Assembly (NCBI GenBank): GCA_034092305.1
Contig: JASJET010000136.1
Coordinates: 620,001 to 684,000 of the forward strand
DNA from: Diaprepes abbreviatus
Taxonomy: Eukaryota; Arthropoda; Insecta; Coleoptera; Curculionidae
Reading direction: 5' to 3'
Length of the DNA stretch: 64,000 nt
The notes under the pieces were generated by a model. That model was not told where the DNA came from. It searched no databases and was given only the letters and a program-made list of their open reading frames with translations. The stretch's first letter is position 1. Each line of letters begins with the position of its first letter. Position numbers and translations under genes: made by a program. Below are positions 8,200 to 17,325 of this stretch, one piece after another.

Positions 8200-9417
8200 T
8201 TACAACTGTTTCACAATTTTTGTTAATGGATTGTAACTGAAAACTTTATCATGAATTATAACACAATATGCCGCTGTTTTAGGGGGAATTTTTTCCTTGG
8301 TTTCAAATTCAATTCTCATGGTTACTGGACCTGTTTGTAGTAAATCTCTTTGATGTGAACAATTAATGTAAACTATAGGAGCATTTTCTTTAAATTCTTT
8401 CGGATTAAAAATTGGTTCCACTGGAGAGTTATAATACCCTTGACGAAAGTCTGTAAACATTTCATACAGAGTAGCAAATTTATTATTTTCAAAGTCAAGT
8501 TGAAGATCATTGTAAGGATATCTTTCTGAATTTAAAAAGACATTCATATTTCTTAAATTACAATGATCAAATTTACTCATATCCATTTTTAGATTACCAC
8601 GTCTATTTTTCTGAAAAGCAATTAGAACATGACGTGGCGTTTCGACTTTTGTAGATGTTTTTACGGGCCAGTTGTGCCTCGTAGTTTCCAATAACTCTGG
8701 ATATTCAACTAATTCCCAGCTTCGGAAGGTTATTAGTATATCACTATTTTTGTCAATAATTTTGGTAAGTGCTAATTCTTGCGGAATCGCTACAGTAAGA
8801 TGAGGAACTCTCCAACACAACTTGGTAATTTTAACTTTGGGTTTTTCATCTTCATTACTGGATAATAATGCATTTGTATCATCATTACTTCTTATTAGAA
8901 TAAGTTCTTGTTGTGAATTAAGAATAATCTTATTATAATCTTCAAAAAATCCTGAATACATCTTTAATGGTATACATAATGAAACATTACCTTTGTCATC
9001 AGTCATAATTTTTTCTTTAGATTTTGTTTTCGGATACCAACCGGCATTTTCCAATTTAGCACTTTCATTTTGATTAAATGAAATATATCCCTTAAGAGTT
9101 GAAGTTATACCAATATCCCGAACGGAGTCAATAGTAACACCATTTAAAATATAGCGTAATTCTTTAAATAAAAATGCCGGAGCATTATTAATTAAAACAG
9201 TATTAGCTAAAGGGGAATCATCTTCTTTAGTTACTTGCAATTCCAAATAAATTTCACTTTTGCAAGGTAAAGGATATTTTCCTGTTTGTTGCAAAGCAAT
9301 TCTGATTTCATCATTTGGTCCGAGTTTTGTAGGATTAAAAGGATCGAAAGAAAGAATTTCCCAGCTTAATATTGATTCATCAACCAATACATTTTCTCTT
9401 ACATTTAAATAATCCAT
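8200..9417 (-). CDS. major capsid protein (double jelly-roll), inner Polinton
   Basis: 405 aa, intact. Homologous over its length to the outer MCP pieces (APAFLFKELRY; FFEDYNKI..NSQQELILIR; C-terminal VYINCSHQRDLL against FIINCSHQPEAI; DKVFSYN against DSFFSYN). Assembles the icosahedral shell in Polinton-type viruses. The small basic ORF stops 3 bp before its ATG. Length is close to the outer copy, so this is the normal size of this lineage, which is shorter than some Polinton MCPs. Confidence 0.85.
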   Translation of the reverse strand: MDYLNVRENVLVDESILSWEILSFDPFNPTKLGPNDEIRIALQQTGKYPLPCKSEIYLELQVTKEDDSPLANTVLINNAPAFLFKELRYILNGVTIDSVRDIGITSTLKGYISFNQNESAKLENAGWYPKTKSKEKIMTDDKGNVSLCIPLKMYSGFFEDYNKIILNSQQELILIRSNDDTNALLSSNEDEKPKVKITKLCWRVPHLTVAIPQELALTKIIDKNSDILITFRSWELVEYPELLETTRHNWPVKTSTKVETPRHVLIAFQKNRRGNLKMDMSKFDHCNLRNMNVFLNSERYPYNDLQLDFENNKFATLYEMFTDFRQGYYNSPVEPIFNPKEFKENAPIVYINCSHQRDLLQTGPVTMRIEFETKEKIPPKTAAYCVIIHDKVFSYNPLTKIVKQL

Positions 9418-9419
9418 TT

Positions 9420-9590
9420 TTATTTAAGTTTAAAACCCAAACTTTGAAGAAATTTTCTATTAGAAGGTGTTAACCTTTGGAAGTTTGATTTCCTACTAAA
9501 GGAAGTTGGTTTCTTTCTTGTCTTATTAATGTTTTTATTATTAAATTTTCTAGTAAAGTTTGCAGATTTATTGTTATATAATATTACCAT
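9420..9590 (-). CDS. small basic conserved protein between penton and MCP (inner copy)
   Basis: 56 aa, ATG at 9590, stop TAA at 9420-9422. Strongly basic and Asn-rich (NKNINKTRKKP), ending LTPSNRKFLQSLGFKLK, which aligns with the end of the outer 64-aa protein. Conserved place, charge and C-terminus in two diverged elements support a real gene. Role unknown; a virion DNA-condensing or capsid-cement protein is possible. Confidence 0.6.
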   Translation of the reverse strand: MVILYNNKSANFTRKFNNKNINKTRKKPTSFSRKSNFQRLTPSNRKFLQSLGFKLK

Positions 9591-9592
9591 CT

Positions 9593-10239
9593 TTAATCTA
9601 CTTTTTTAAGATGTAGTCTGATGGTTATGGTTTCTTCTCTAAAATTAACCAAATCACCTTCCTGATCTATTATTTTAATGGCTATTTTATCAATTACTTT
9701 AACGGTGACTGGGAAATATATGACGTTTTGAGGTGACTCAATTATTTTGAACCCTGGAGCAACGCTTGGGAAAAATTGGTGTATTATATGAACAGGTTTC
9801 CCGTTTAAATATGATCCCTCTGCAATACTGCAGTCTATATTTATTGAATTTACTTTAATTATTTCCGCGGGAAAATCTGATATATGTTCAATGTTGGCTT
9901 CCAATCGCCCATTTTTAAACCCTAATAATTACATTTAAGATGTGTACGTAAAGTATTATTATTTGCATAAAGACTAAAACTAATTTTATCCTCATCCAAG
10001 TGTTTTTTTAAAAAATCTGTTATGTCTTCTAATTCGTAGCTACCTGGGGGTATGGCTATTTCTAAATTTTCATCATGAATTAATACATTATTCCCAACAT
10101 CAATATTGGGAATTGCATTAAATGTTTCGAAATTTACAAGACCGATAACATATTCAACATCTTCATCTAAATATATTGGAGGATGTAACTCTGATGTTAA
10201 AATAGCGGAATTGCCGCTAAGAACAAAACTATATGACAT
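9593..10239 (-). pseudogene. minor capsid (penton-type) protein, broken by a small deletion
   Basis: The 5' part (10239 to 9922) reads MSYSFVLSG to ANNNTLRTHLKCNY and stops. The rest (about 9920 to 9593) continues in another frame with LGF and ends IRLHLKKVD. Compared with the intact outer copy, about 13 codons between the QY/NY and LGF positions are missing and the frame is shifted, so a deletion of roughly 40 bp near 9920 disrupts it. Both halves otherwise look unspoiled, which points to a recent lesion. Confidence 0.85.
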
Positions 10240-10281
10240 TTTACTTTAAAAATATGTTTAATAATAAACTAAAATTAGGTG

Positions 10282-10692
10282 TTACATATGGTTATAAAGA
10301 AATTTTAGACACAATTGACCACAATTTGTTTTGTTAAAGTTTTGATAACTGTTATAATTATAATTAACAATATTATTATTTTGGTCGCTATAAAAATATT
10401 TAATTAATTCAGAAGGGGGTCGCAAATTACCATAACTATCAAAATATATTATGTTTTTTCCTTTTTTTGTATATGCTATCCAGTGAGTACCAACACCACT
10501 GTGATTATCTAGATTGACAATTGCACTTTCAATTAACTTTATCTTTTTTGGTAATTTATCCCTCATAAAAATACCACGAAAGTTGGGAATTTGTAAATAT
10601 TTAGCGTATTTAAGTAAATCGTAATTTGTAAGTGCTTTTCGAGGTATATGTTTTAGCAGTTTTTTGAATAAGGTTTCAAGTATAATCCACAT
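10282..10692 (-). CDS. adenain-like cysteine protease, inner Polinton
   Basis: 136 aa. Catalytic His in GTHWIAY, acidic residue in YFDSYG, Cys in NKTNCGQLCLKFL; the Gln of the oxyanion region may be in SYQNFNK. C5-family maturation proteases cut capsid and core precursors. The gene overlaps the end of the PLA2-pX gene by 40 bp in another frame and precedes the penton gene. Confidence 0.88.
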   Translation of the reverse strand: MWIILETLFKKLLKHIPRKALTNYDLLKYAKYLQIPNFRGIFMRDKLPKKIKLIESAIVNLDNHSGVGTHWIAYTKKGKNIIYFDSYGNLRPPSELIKYFYSDQNNNIVNYNYNSYQNFNKTNCGQLCLKFLYNHM

Positions 10693-11483
10693 CCTGTTTT
10701 ATAGGGTTTTAAATAAAGTCCACTTCCTTTTTTTCCTACCGCAATGGACTCCATCATTTGATTGTGTCGTTTAGATTCTTCTAATTTCGCTTTGGCTGCT
10801 TTTGCATCATTTACTGCTTTAGCAATACCTGCAGCCCCTCCTCCAAGAGCACCAAGAGCAGACAAACCAGCAAATAAAGGTATAAGTGGAAGAAATCCGC
10901 CAGTCTTTGGGATTGGAATTACCCTTTTCTTTGGAGGTAACAATTTACCAGTTTTTTTAATAGCTTTTAAAGCAGTTTGAATACTTTCATTTAGGTCTTT
11001 AAAACGTTTCCCCTTAATTCCTTTTCTAGCTTTTGAAATTACCTGAGATAATGATAGTCCTCGTCCTTTTCGAGTTTTTCGCTTGAACTTTCTTCTCGTT
11101 CGAAGTCCCATACCTAATTTTCTTTTAATTTTCATAGCACCAGTAATTCCTAGTGCAGCAGTTTTTTCCCCAAAACTAGAATCTTTAGCTTTGAACCTTG
11201 ATAAAGCTTTGCCAGCTAATACTTTATCAGCTAAATGCCTTCTTTTTATATCATTTGATTGTGAGTAAGCAATATCGTGTTCTTTACAAGCCTCATCCAA
11301 TAAATTTATACCTTTATCACCTCTTGACAATCGTTTTTCCAATTTTGTTCCAGGTCCACAAAAATTATAACCAGGAATATGCAATTCAAAGGGTAATTTA
11401 TTTATTAATGAGTTTACTAAACCACTTCCTTTCCTTTTGCTGTTTGTCTTGTAAATGATTCGTTTATTATGTGATGGAAACAT
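10653..11483 (-). CDS. PLA2-pX capsid protein: phospholipase A2 domain fused to adenovirus pX-like tail
   Basis: 276 aa from ATG at 11483. Near residues 30-70 there is a parvovirus VP1-type secreted phospholipase A2 core: Ca-binding YNFCGPGT, then DEACKEHDIAYS with the His-Asp pair. The middle is strongly basic (RRKFKRKTRKGRG). The end has GGFLPLIPLFAGLSALGAL plus a Gly/Ala-rich helix, resembling adenovirus pX, then GLYLKPY repeats. The domain order suggests a virion protein that breaches membranes on entry and binds DNA; that role is inferred from the families. Divergent from ATPase across a short shared promoter. Confidence 0.8.
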   Translation of the reverse strand: MFPSHNKRIIYKTNSKRKGSGLVNSLINKLPFELHIPGYNFCGPGTKLEKRLSRGDKGINLLDEACKEHDIAYSQSNDIKRRHLADKVLAGKALSRFKAKDSSFGEKTAALGITGAMKIKRKLGMGLRTRRKFKRKTRKGRGLSLSQVISKARKGIKGKRFKDLNESIQTALKAIKKTGKLLPPKKRVIPIPKTGGFLPLIPLFAGLSALGALGGGAAGIAKAVNDAKAAKAKLEESKRHNQMMESIAVGKKGSGLYLKPYKTGCGLYLKPYSKNC

Positions 11484-11562
11484 TATATATAGTTGCAATC
11501 CTAGTGATAACTAACCAGTTACATCACAATACTGAATATTAATAGTTTGTTTTATATATAAA
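11484..11562. promoter_or_regulatory. bidirectional promoter between PLA2-pX and ATPase
   Basis: 79 bp between divergent start codons, with a TATA-like box at each edge (TATATATAG beside the left ATG; TTTTATATATAAA beside the ATPase ATG). Because each is very close to its own ATG, either transcripts have almost no leader or each box serves the opposite gene. This whole segment is deleted in the outer element. Confidence 0.45.
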
Positions 11563-12246
11563 ATGAGAGTTGAGAAACAACCATACTCTATAACAATTAA
11601 GGATCATGAAAGTTCAGTGAATGGTTTTAGAAAACATGGAAAATTGTTTGAGGGAAATAGTAAAAGAGGGTTAATTATTGGCCCGTCAGGCTGTGGCAAA
11701 ACCAATGTTATTATTAGTTTGATTGAAGATCCGAATGGTTTGCGATTTGAAAATCTGTATGTTTATTCAAAATCCTTATATCAACCAAAGTATAAATATT
11801 TGAGAACACTTTTTAAACCTTTGAAAAAAATTGGATACTATGAATCTGAAAATGAAGAAACAATTGTTTCACCAAAACAAGTTAAACCAAACTCTATAAT
11901 AATATTTGATGATATAGTGTGTTGTAATCAGAATGTTGTAAAGGACTATTTTTGTTTCGGAAGACACAAAAATACTGATTGTTTTTATTTATGTCAAACA
12001 TATTCTTCTATTCCGAAACAATTAATTCGTGACAATGCAAATTTAATTGTTATATTTCAACAAGATCGAACAAACTTAAAACATATTTATGATGATCATG
12101 TTAATGTTGATATGTCATTAAACCAATTTAATGAGTTGTGCTTAATATGTTGGAAAGATAAATTTGGATTTTTAGTAATAGACAAAGACTCTAATGTGAA
12201 ATCTGGCCGATATCGAAAAGGATTTGATTCATATATTTACTTATAA
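11563..12246 (+). CDS. FtsK/HerA-superfamily genome-packaging ATPase
   Basis: 227 aa, complete. Walker A GPSGCGKTN at about residues 44-52, Walker B SIIIFDDIV near residue 125, and the family C-terminus SGRYRKGFDSYI. Equivalent to the A32-like packaging ATPases of Polintons and other double jelly-roll viruses. First gene of a rightward group with the 398-aa protein, fiber and integrase. Confidence 0.92.
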   Translation: MRVEKQPYSITIKDHESSVNGFRKHGKLFEGNSKRGLIIGPSGCGKTNVIISLIEDPNGLRFENLYVYSKSLYQPKYKYLRTLFKPLKKIGYYESENEETIVSPKQVKPNSIIIFDDIVCCNQNVVKDYFCFGRHKNTDCFYLCQTYSSIPKQLIRDNANLIVIFQQDRTNLKHIYDDHVNVDMSLNQFNELCLICWKDKFGFLVIDKDSNVKSGRYRKGFDSYIYL

Positions 12247-12278
12247 AAATAAACGTTTGATGGTAAATTATACCAATC

Positions 12279-13475
12279 ATGGATGAACGTTTAGCAAGAG
12301 AGCTAGTTAAATCAAGAAAAGCTGTTAAACAAAAATATCAGAGTTTAAAAAATGCGGAATTTGAGGCGCAAACTAAATTGGAGGAAACATATAAACCGAT
12401 AACTCAACCCTTACAAGAATTAATTTCAACGATTGGTAAAATTGAACCTGTTGAAATAAAGGAAGAGCTACACACACCAATTAAAAAAATTTATGAAACA
12501 CCACAGAAAAGATCAATTCAAACACTAACACCAAAGAGAAAATTACAATATGGAACATCAACACCAGAAAAAAGAAAGACGGGAAAAACTCCACTCCTTC
12601 CTACAGAAATACCATCGATTATTGACTGGGACGCGAGTTTAGCTTCAGCAAGTCAAATGCCATCTATACAACAAACAAGTATTATTGCAGAAACAAACCC
12701 TTCTTCAGGTTCACACTCCACAATAGGAAATCTTTCAGATATACTGGAACAAACACGGCAAACAGTTAGAACATTTGTTGATACAGATTTATATAAAGAA
12801 TATTTATTAGGATTTGATGAATTACCTCGCCAATATATTGATAGCGGTGTAAAAGATGTTGAACATGAGTTTGATCACCAATATGGAATAGTTCATGATT
12901 TGGAAACCGAGAAATTCTTTTTGGGTTTAACTCAAAAACCTGTCGAAATTATTGGTAAAAACATCAAAATTGAAGGAATAACCTATACAGGTACACCAGG
13001 TTTATATGAGTTATTATTTAAAAAAGAACCAATAGGGTATAAAAAACAAGATTTGGAAAATTATATGGATATTTTAAAAAGAACCAATGCATACCGTAGA
13101 AATAATGATCCAAATGAGCAGGTGCAGGGGAATGGATCACATAAATATATTTCTATAATAGGACCTTATTTGCAAAGCAAAGGAATTACAAAAACTAAAA
13201 CTCTAAATCCCGAATCTCAACAAGCAGTCCAGGGATTTTTTGAAAGACGCAAAGCTCCATATAGAGAAAGTCGAGTGTCTTCAAAAAAAACCGGATTTGG
13301 TATAACTTTAAAAGTTAATAAACCTAATACAGATTACATATATTGGGATAATGTAAACGAACTTGTTGAGAGACTTCGACTATTGGTAGCATCCATGCTT
13401 GCGGGACACACTGGTCATAACAATGAAATTATTTCCATTATTGAAGAACTAAGAGAAGCGAATATTATTATATAA
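12279..13475 (+). CDS. conserved Polinton protein of unknown function (ATPase neighbour)
   Basis: 398 aa. N-terminal ~50 residues are charged and probably coiled; a Thr/Pro/Lys-rich linker (KTPQKR, LTPKRKL) follows; then a conserved block (GITYTGTPGLYELLF, HKYISIIGPYL) and a C-terminus with YIYWDNVNELVERLRLL, AGHTGHNNEI and SIIEELREANI. The same block ends proteins I recall from insect genomes beside Polinton genes. The outer element has its N-terminal two thirds fused to integrase. Starts 32 bp after the ATPase stop. Confidence 0.7.
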   Translation: MDERLARELVKSRKAVKQKYQSLKNAEFEAQTKLEETYKPITQPLQELISTIGKIEPVEIKEELHTPIKKIYETPQKRSIQTLTPKRKLQYGTSTPEKRKTGKTPLLPTEIPSIIDWDASLASASQMPSIQQTSIIAETNPSSGSHSTIGNLSDILEQTRQTVRTFVDTDLYKEYLLGFDELPRQYIDSGVKDVEHEFDHQYGIVHDLETEKFFLGLTQKPVEIIGKNIKIEGITYTGTPGLYELLFKKEPIGYKKQDLENYMDILKRTNAYRRNNDPNEQVQGNGSHKYISIIGPYLQSKGITKTKTLNPESQQAVQGFFERRKAPYRESRVSSKKTGFGITLKVNKPNTDYIYWDNVNELVERLRLLVASMLAGHTGHNNEIISIIEELREANIII

Positions 13476-13509
13476 AAGGACATAATAGATACTTTTAAAC
13501 ATTTCTAAA

Positions 13510-15120
13510 ATGACCATCGATAAATTTGGTCGTCATATTTCAAAAAAATCTGCTCTAAACACATTATTATCACTAGAAAATAAAATATTATCAAATGTTG
13601 AAGAGAAAATAATAAAAATTTTTAAAAGCGATGTCAAATATATTGAAAACAAATTAATTCAAAATTTAGATCCCGGGTTGAAAAGCGATGTTAATAATTT
13701 AAATAAGAGAATAAATGAATATGATAACAATATACAAAATATTGCAAAAAAGATTAAGTTATTTGAGGATAAAGTTATTCCTGAATATAATGACAAGATA
13801 ATTAATTTGAAAAATACTGTTGATGGAAATGATGAGGTAGTAGAAAAATTTTCTCAGAAAGTTTCTAAATATGCAAATGACTTTGACGTAGTGAAGTTAA
13901 AATATGATAAAGTTGATGATTTTGAAAATGAAATAAAAAATGAAATTACATCAATTAAATCAATAATTAAGGATACTTCAGCAATTGACAATGTCAAGAA
14001 CAGTATTTCCAAGGAAATTACATCAAAGTTTCAAAATTTTACTAATTTGCTTAATGATAGAGTAGCAGAAGAAGTAAGGAATTTTAAGAAAATACATGAC
14101 GTTATGGATAAAAATACACAAAATCTTGAAAAATCAATGAACACTCATTTCCTAATTCACAAAAAAGATACCGACAAAGTTAATGAATTTAAAGAACAAA
14201 TTAAAGAATTTGAAATTAAAATCAATGCATATAAATCAAATTTACAATATTTAGAAGACAAATTGAAGGAGGATTTTCAAAACGAAAATGAAAAAATTGA
14301 AACAAAATTCAAAGATCAAATTACAAAAGATAATGAAAAAATCGAGGATATACTAAAGCAATTAAACAATCTGAAAACCAAATCTGAAACGTCTTTTGAC
14401 GAGGGAAATTTTACAAAGGCAATCGATGAGAAATTACAAAAAGAATTAGAATCCTTACTAGAAGTAGTGCAAGCTATAATAGAAGTTTCTAAAAAGGATG
14501 TATTAATTAAAATTAAAAATAATAGTTCAAAAATCGAGGAGACTTCTTTACTCATAAAAGAACTTGAAACATCTTATACAGATATACTACACAAAGCTGA
14601 AAAGACAGCGTCAGACATAAAAAATATAGAAAAAAAAATTGTGAAAATGACATTAGATATTACAAATGCAGAATTTCAATTAGGAAAAGATATAAAAAAT
14701 CTAGAAGATAAATTAACAAAAGAAATAAAATCTTTAAACGAATTAGTTCAAAGAGCTGCTGAAGTTTCTAGAAAAGAATTTAATGATACAATGAATTATG
14801 CAAGAGAAGAAATGAATTCAACATTAGGTGGTTTCAAAAAAGATTATACGTTATCAAATGTTCTTTTGGAAACTAAATTTAATGTAAAAATGTCTGATCT
14901 TAATAACAACATCACCCAAATAAATTCGTCAATAAAAGAAATTAGAAATGAAAATAACAAATCATTTGAAACAATGGAAAATAAATTTAATGTAAAAATT
15001 TCTGATCTTACTAACAACATCACCCAAATAAATTCGTCAATAAAAGAAATTATAAATGAAAATAAAAAATCATTTGAAGCAATGGAAAATAAAATTAAAG
15101 AACTTACTAAAAAAAACTGA
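13510..15120 (+). CDS. coiled-coil fiber-like protein
   Basis: 536 aa, starting MTIDKFGRH as in the outer fiber fragment and rich in Lys, Glu, Asn and Ile with long heptad patterns throughout. No trypsin-like or globular knob is evident. The C-terminus contains a tandem duplication of 36 residues (NVKMSDLNNNITQINSSIKE, then NVKISDLTNNITQINSSIKE). Probable trimeric spike or fiber by position and N-terminal homology. It lacks the DAVTKHF shaft motif of the outer copy. Confidence 0.65.
   Translation: MTIDKFGRHISKKSALNTLLSLENKILSNVEEKIIKIFKSDVKYIENKLIQNLDPGLKSDVNNLNKRINEYDNNIQNIAKKIKLFEDKVIPEYNDKIINLKNTVDGNDEVVEKFSQKVSKYANDFDVVKLKYDKVDDFENEIKNEITSIKSIIKDTSAIDNVKNSISKEITSKFQNFTNLLNDRVAEEVRNFKKIHDVMDKNTQNLEKSMNTHFLIHKKDTDKVNEFKEQIKEFEIKINAYKSNLQYLEDKLKEDFQNENEKIETKFKDQITKDNEKIEDILKQLNNLKTKSETSFDEGNFTKAIDEKLQKELESLLEVVQAIIEVSKKDVLIKIKNNSSKIEETSLLIKELETSYTDILHKAEKTASDIKNIEKKIVKMTLDITNAEFQLGKDIKNLEDKLTKEIKSLNELVQRAAEVSRKEFNDTMNYAREEMNSTLGGFKKDYTLSNVLLETKFNVKMSDLNNNITQINSSIKEIRNENNKSFETMENKFNVKISDLTNNITQINSSIKEIINENKKSFEAMENKIKELTKKN
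14881..15096 (+). repeat. 108-bp tandem duplication in the fiber gene
   Basis: Two in-frame copies begin at 14881 and 14989 with AATGTAAAAAT and differ at few bases. Period 108 bp equals 36 residues. Confidence 0.8.
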
Positions 15121-15233
15121 GATGATTTTTTTTATATTTTACAACATCAGCGATAAAGGGCTTTTATAAACGGTTTAGAAGGAGGTAAAGTTATTTGTGG
15201 GATTTATTTTCGAGAGTAAGGTATAAATTAATA

Positions 15234-16166
15234 ATGAGTAAAATTAAGCAAGACGTTGTAAATGAATTACATAAACCGGCGAGAAGGCGATATAGAAGGA
15301 GACGAACAATTGTAAAAGGTCTTAATGATCTATTTCAAGCTGATCTGATAGAAATGCAGCCATATGCGAAATTTAATAGGGGTTTAAGATATATTTTAAT
15401 GGTAATAAATGTGTTTTCTAAATTTGTATGGGCAGAACCTGTAAAATCCAAAACTGGTAAAGATGTAGCAGCTGCAATGAAAAAAATTCTATTAACTTTA
15501 AAAACTCCCCCAACAAATCTGAATACTGATCAGGGTAAAGAATTCTTTAATCAAGACTTTCAGAAACTTATGGAGCAGTTCAAAATTAATCATTACAACA
15601 CATTTTCTAATATGAAAGCTAGTATTGTAGAGAGAGTAAATAGAACGATAAAAAACAAAATGTGGAAAAAGTTTAGTTTACTAGGTAATTATAAATGGAT
15701 CAGCTTTCTTAAAGAAATAATTACAGAATACAATAATACTAAGCATTCAACAATCGGAAAAAAACCAAACGAAGTTAACAAAAAGAATGAAATGGAAATC
15801 TTGAAATCAGCTTATACTCATAGGAAAACTGTGGATCCCAGATCACCAAAATTTCGTGTCAGTGATAGAGTACGAATAAGCAAGATTCGCGAACAATTTT
15901 CTAAAGGTTACACGCCCAACTGGTCAAACGAAATTTTTCAAATAAAAAAAATCCAGCTTACTAATCCAACAACGTATTTGATTCAAGATGGAAATGGGAT
16001 AGATATTCAAGGAGGTTTCTATGAAGAAGAACTTCAAAAAGTAAGACACCCAAATGTATATCTGGTGGAAAAAGTGTTAAGAAAGAAAGGAAACAAAGTA
16101 TTTGTAAAATGGTTAGGATTAGATAAATCTTATAACTCTTGGATCTTCAAGAGAGATGTGATGTAA
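15234..16166 (+). CDS. retroviral-type DDE integrase with C-terminal chromodomain
   Basis: 310 aa from ATG at 15234. Basic N-terminus (KPARRRYRRRRTIVKG); catalytic D in FQADLIEM, D in NTDQGKEFF, E in ASIVERVNR about 34 residues later; chromodomain at the end (YLVEKVLRKK, VFVKWLG, YNSWIF). Inserts the element and makes the 6-bp duplication. No lesions seen. Confidence 0.92.
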   Translation: MSKIKQDVVNELHKPARRRYRRRRTIVKGLNDLFQADLIEMQPYAKFNRGLRYILMVINVFSKFVWAEPVKSKTGKDVAAAMKKILLTLKTPPTNLNTDQGKEFFNQDFQKLMEQFKINHYNTFSNMKASIVERVNRTIKNKMWKKFSLLGNYKWISFLKEIITEYNNTKHSTIGKKPNEVNKKNEMEILKSAYTHRKTVDPRSPKFRVSDRVRISKIREQFSKGYTPNWSNEIFQIKKIQLTNPTTYLIQDGNGIDIQGGFYEEELQKVRHPNVYLVEKVLRKKGNKVFVKWLGLDKSYNSWIFKRDVM

Positions 16167-16255
16167 TAGTAATTAATGCTGTAATAATAATTGATGTTTG
16201 TAATAAAAAAAAAATGATTTTTTATATATATTTGTTTTATTTAAAAATAAGCTTA

Positions 16256-16465
16256 TTACATAAACATTTTTTTAAATACAATATTCCTATAATCAGAGTC
16301 TAATATGGGATTTAAAATTTCTTCAGTCAATTTAATCCTTCTTCTAAAATGTTTTTGATTTATAAACTCTTCAGAAGTCATACGAGCTTTTCTGTAGGCG
16401 AAGTTCCAAGCAACCATCAGATGAATTTGGTTTCTTGATTCATCAATAGATACTGTCTTCTTCAT
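16256..16465 (-). CDS. small protein overlapping the next gene's end, unknown
   Basis: 69 aa, starting MKKTVSIDESRNQIHLMVAW. Its ATG lies 23 bp inside the end of the 216-aa gene, in another frame. It may be a separate coupled gene or the shifted tail of the upstream gene; the sequence alone cannot decide. Confidence 0.45.
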   Translation of the reverse strand: MKKTVSIDESRNQIHLMVAWNFAYRKARMTSEEFINQKHFRRRIKLTEEILNPILDSDYRNIVFKKMFM

Positions 16466-17093
16466 AATAGTGCTTAGACTTTAATTTTTGTTCTAGTTCT
16501 TCGGGATGATTCAACAGCAGTTCCAGCATGGAGCACACATTTTCACTATTTAGATTTTGTTTTGGAGAAAGGACATTATATATTTTGTCAAAAGAATCTC
16601 CGTCGTAAAAATTGTTATTTCTAAAAACGTTGAAATAACGTCGAAAGTTTTGTTTTTGTAAAACATTTAGTCTATATTCTATAAGTGGAATTTGTTCCCA
16701 TAGTCTGCAGACAGTTTCATTTCCATAGTAAATAAAATCACAGCTTTTCACAATCTTCACTATTGGTAATTCACCAATCTTTTCAAAATGAATAGATAAA
16801 TTTTGCAAATATATCGGTTCATTGAAAACATTTGGTGAAAACATATAATTTGTTATAACTCCTTGATATTGCAATAAGTTCTTCCAATCATCTTCATTTA
16901 ATATCACAGACTGACCATTTTTACCACCAAGTTCAATGCATGGTAGAAAATCACTTTCCACCCACAAACCAATCACAGCATATTTAGAGTTAGAATTATT
17001 TAAATTATATTTTGTAGAATTTATAATTGTTTTTTTTATTTTCTTTTTTAATGGTGAATTTTCAAATATATTTTTACTCTGATTACTGAACAT
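16443..17093 (-). CDS. conserved Polinton protein of unknown function, 216 aa
   Basis: Starts MFSNQSKN with a Lys-rich N-terminus, followed by a hydrophobic core (YAVIGLWVESDFLPCIELGG, SVILNEDDWKNLL) and a charged C-terminus. No catalytic motif recognised. It has its own promoter: a repeated G-rich box and TATAAAAT upstream on the minus strand (17160-17250). Confidence 0.55.
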   Translation of the reverse strand: MFSNQSKNIFENSPLKKKIKKTIINSTKYNLNNSNSKYAVIGLWVESDFLPCIELGGKNGQSVILNEDDWKNLLQYQGVITNYMFSPNVFNEPIYLQNLSIHFEKIGELPIVKIVKSCDFIYYGNETVCRLWEQIPLIEYRLNVLQKQNFRRYFNVFRNNNFYDGDSFDKIYNVLSPKQNLNSENVCSMLELLLNHPEELEQKLKSKHYYEEDSIY

Positions 17094-17159
17094 TTTAAAT
17101 GATGTATTTCAAAAACTAACTGGCTATCTGCTTGCTCTCAAAAAACTAACTATCAATCC

Positions 17160-17250
17160 GTTTGCTCCTAAATTTTATACATTTTCCCTCTCCTCTCAAG
17201 TGGAGGGGTAAACTTATTTTCCCTCTCCATTTAAGAGGAGGGGATAAACT
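17160..17250 (-). promoter_or_regulatory. promoter with duplicated G-rich boxes for the 216-aa gene
   Basis: On the minus strand two ~38-bp direct repeats contain GGAGAGGGAAAAT and CCCCTCC/GGAGGGG palindromic halves, followed by TATAAAAT (near 17175). The G-rich box plus TATA layout recurs at 17722-17800 and in the terminal repeats. Confidence 0.5.
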
Positions 17251-17325
17251 TTAAATGTCTTTATACTAACGAGAATCAATAAAAAACAAAATTTATATTA
17301 TTTTTTTAACATTTATTAAATATTT

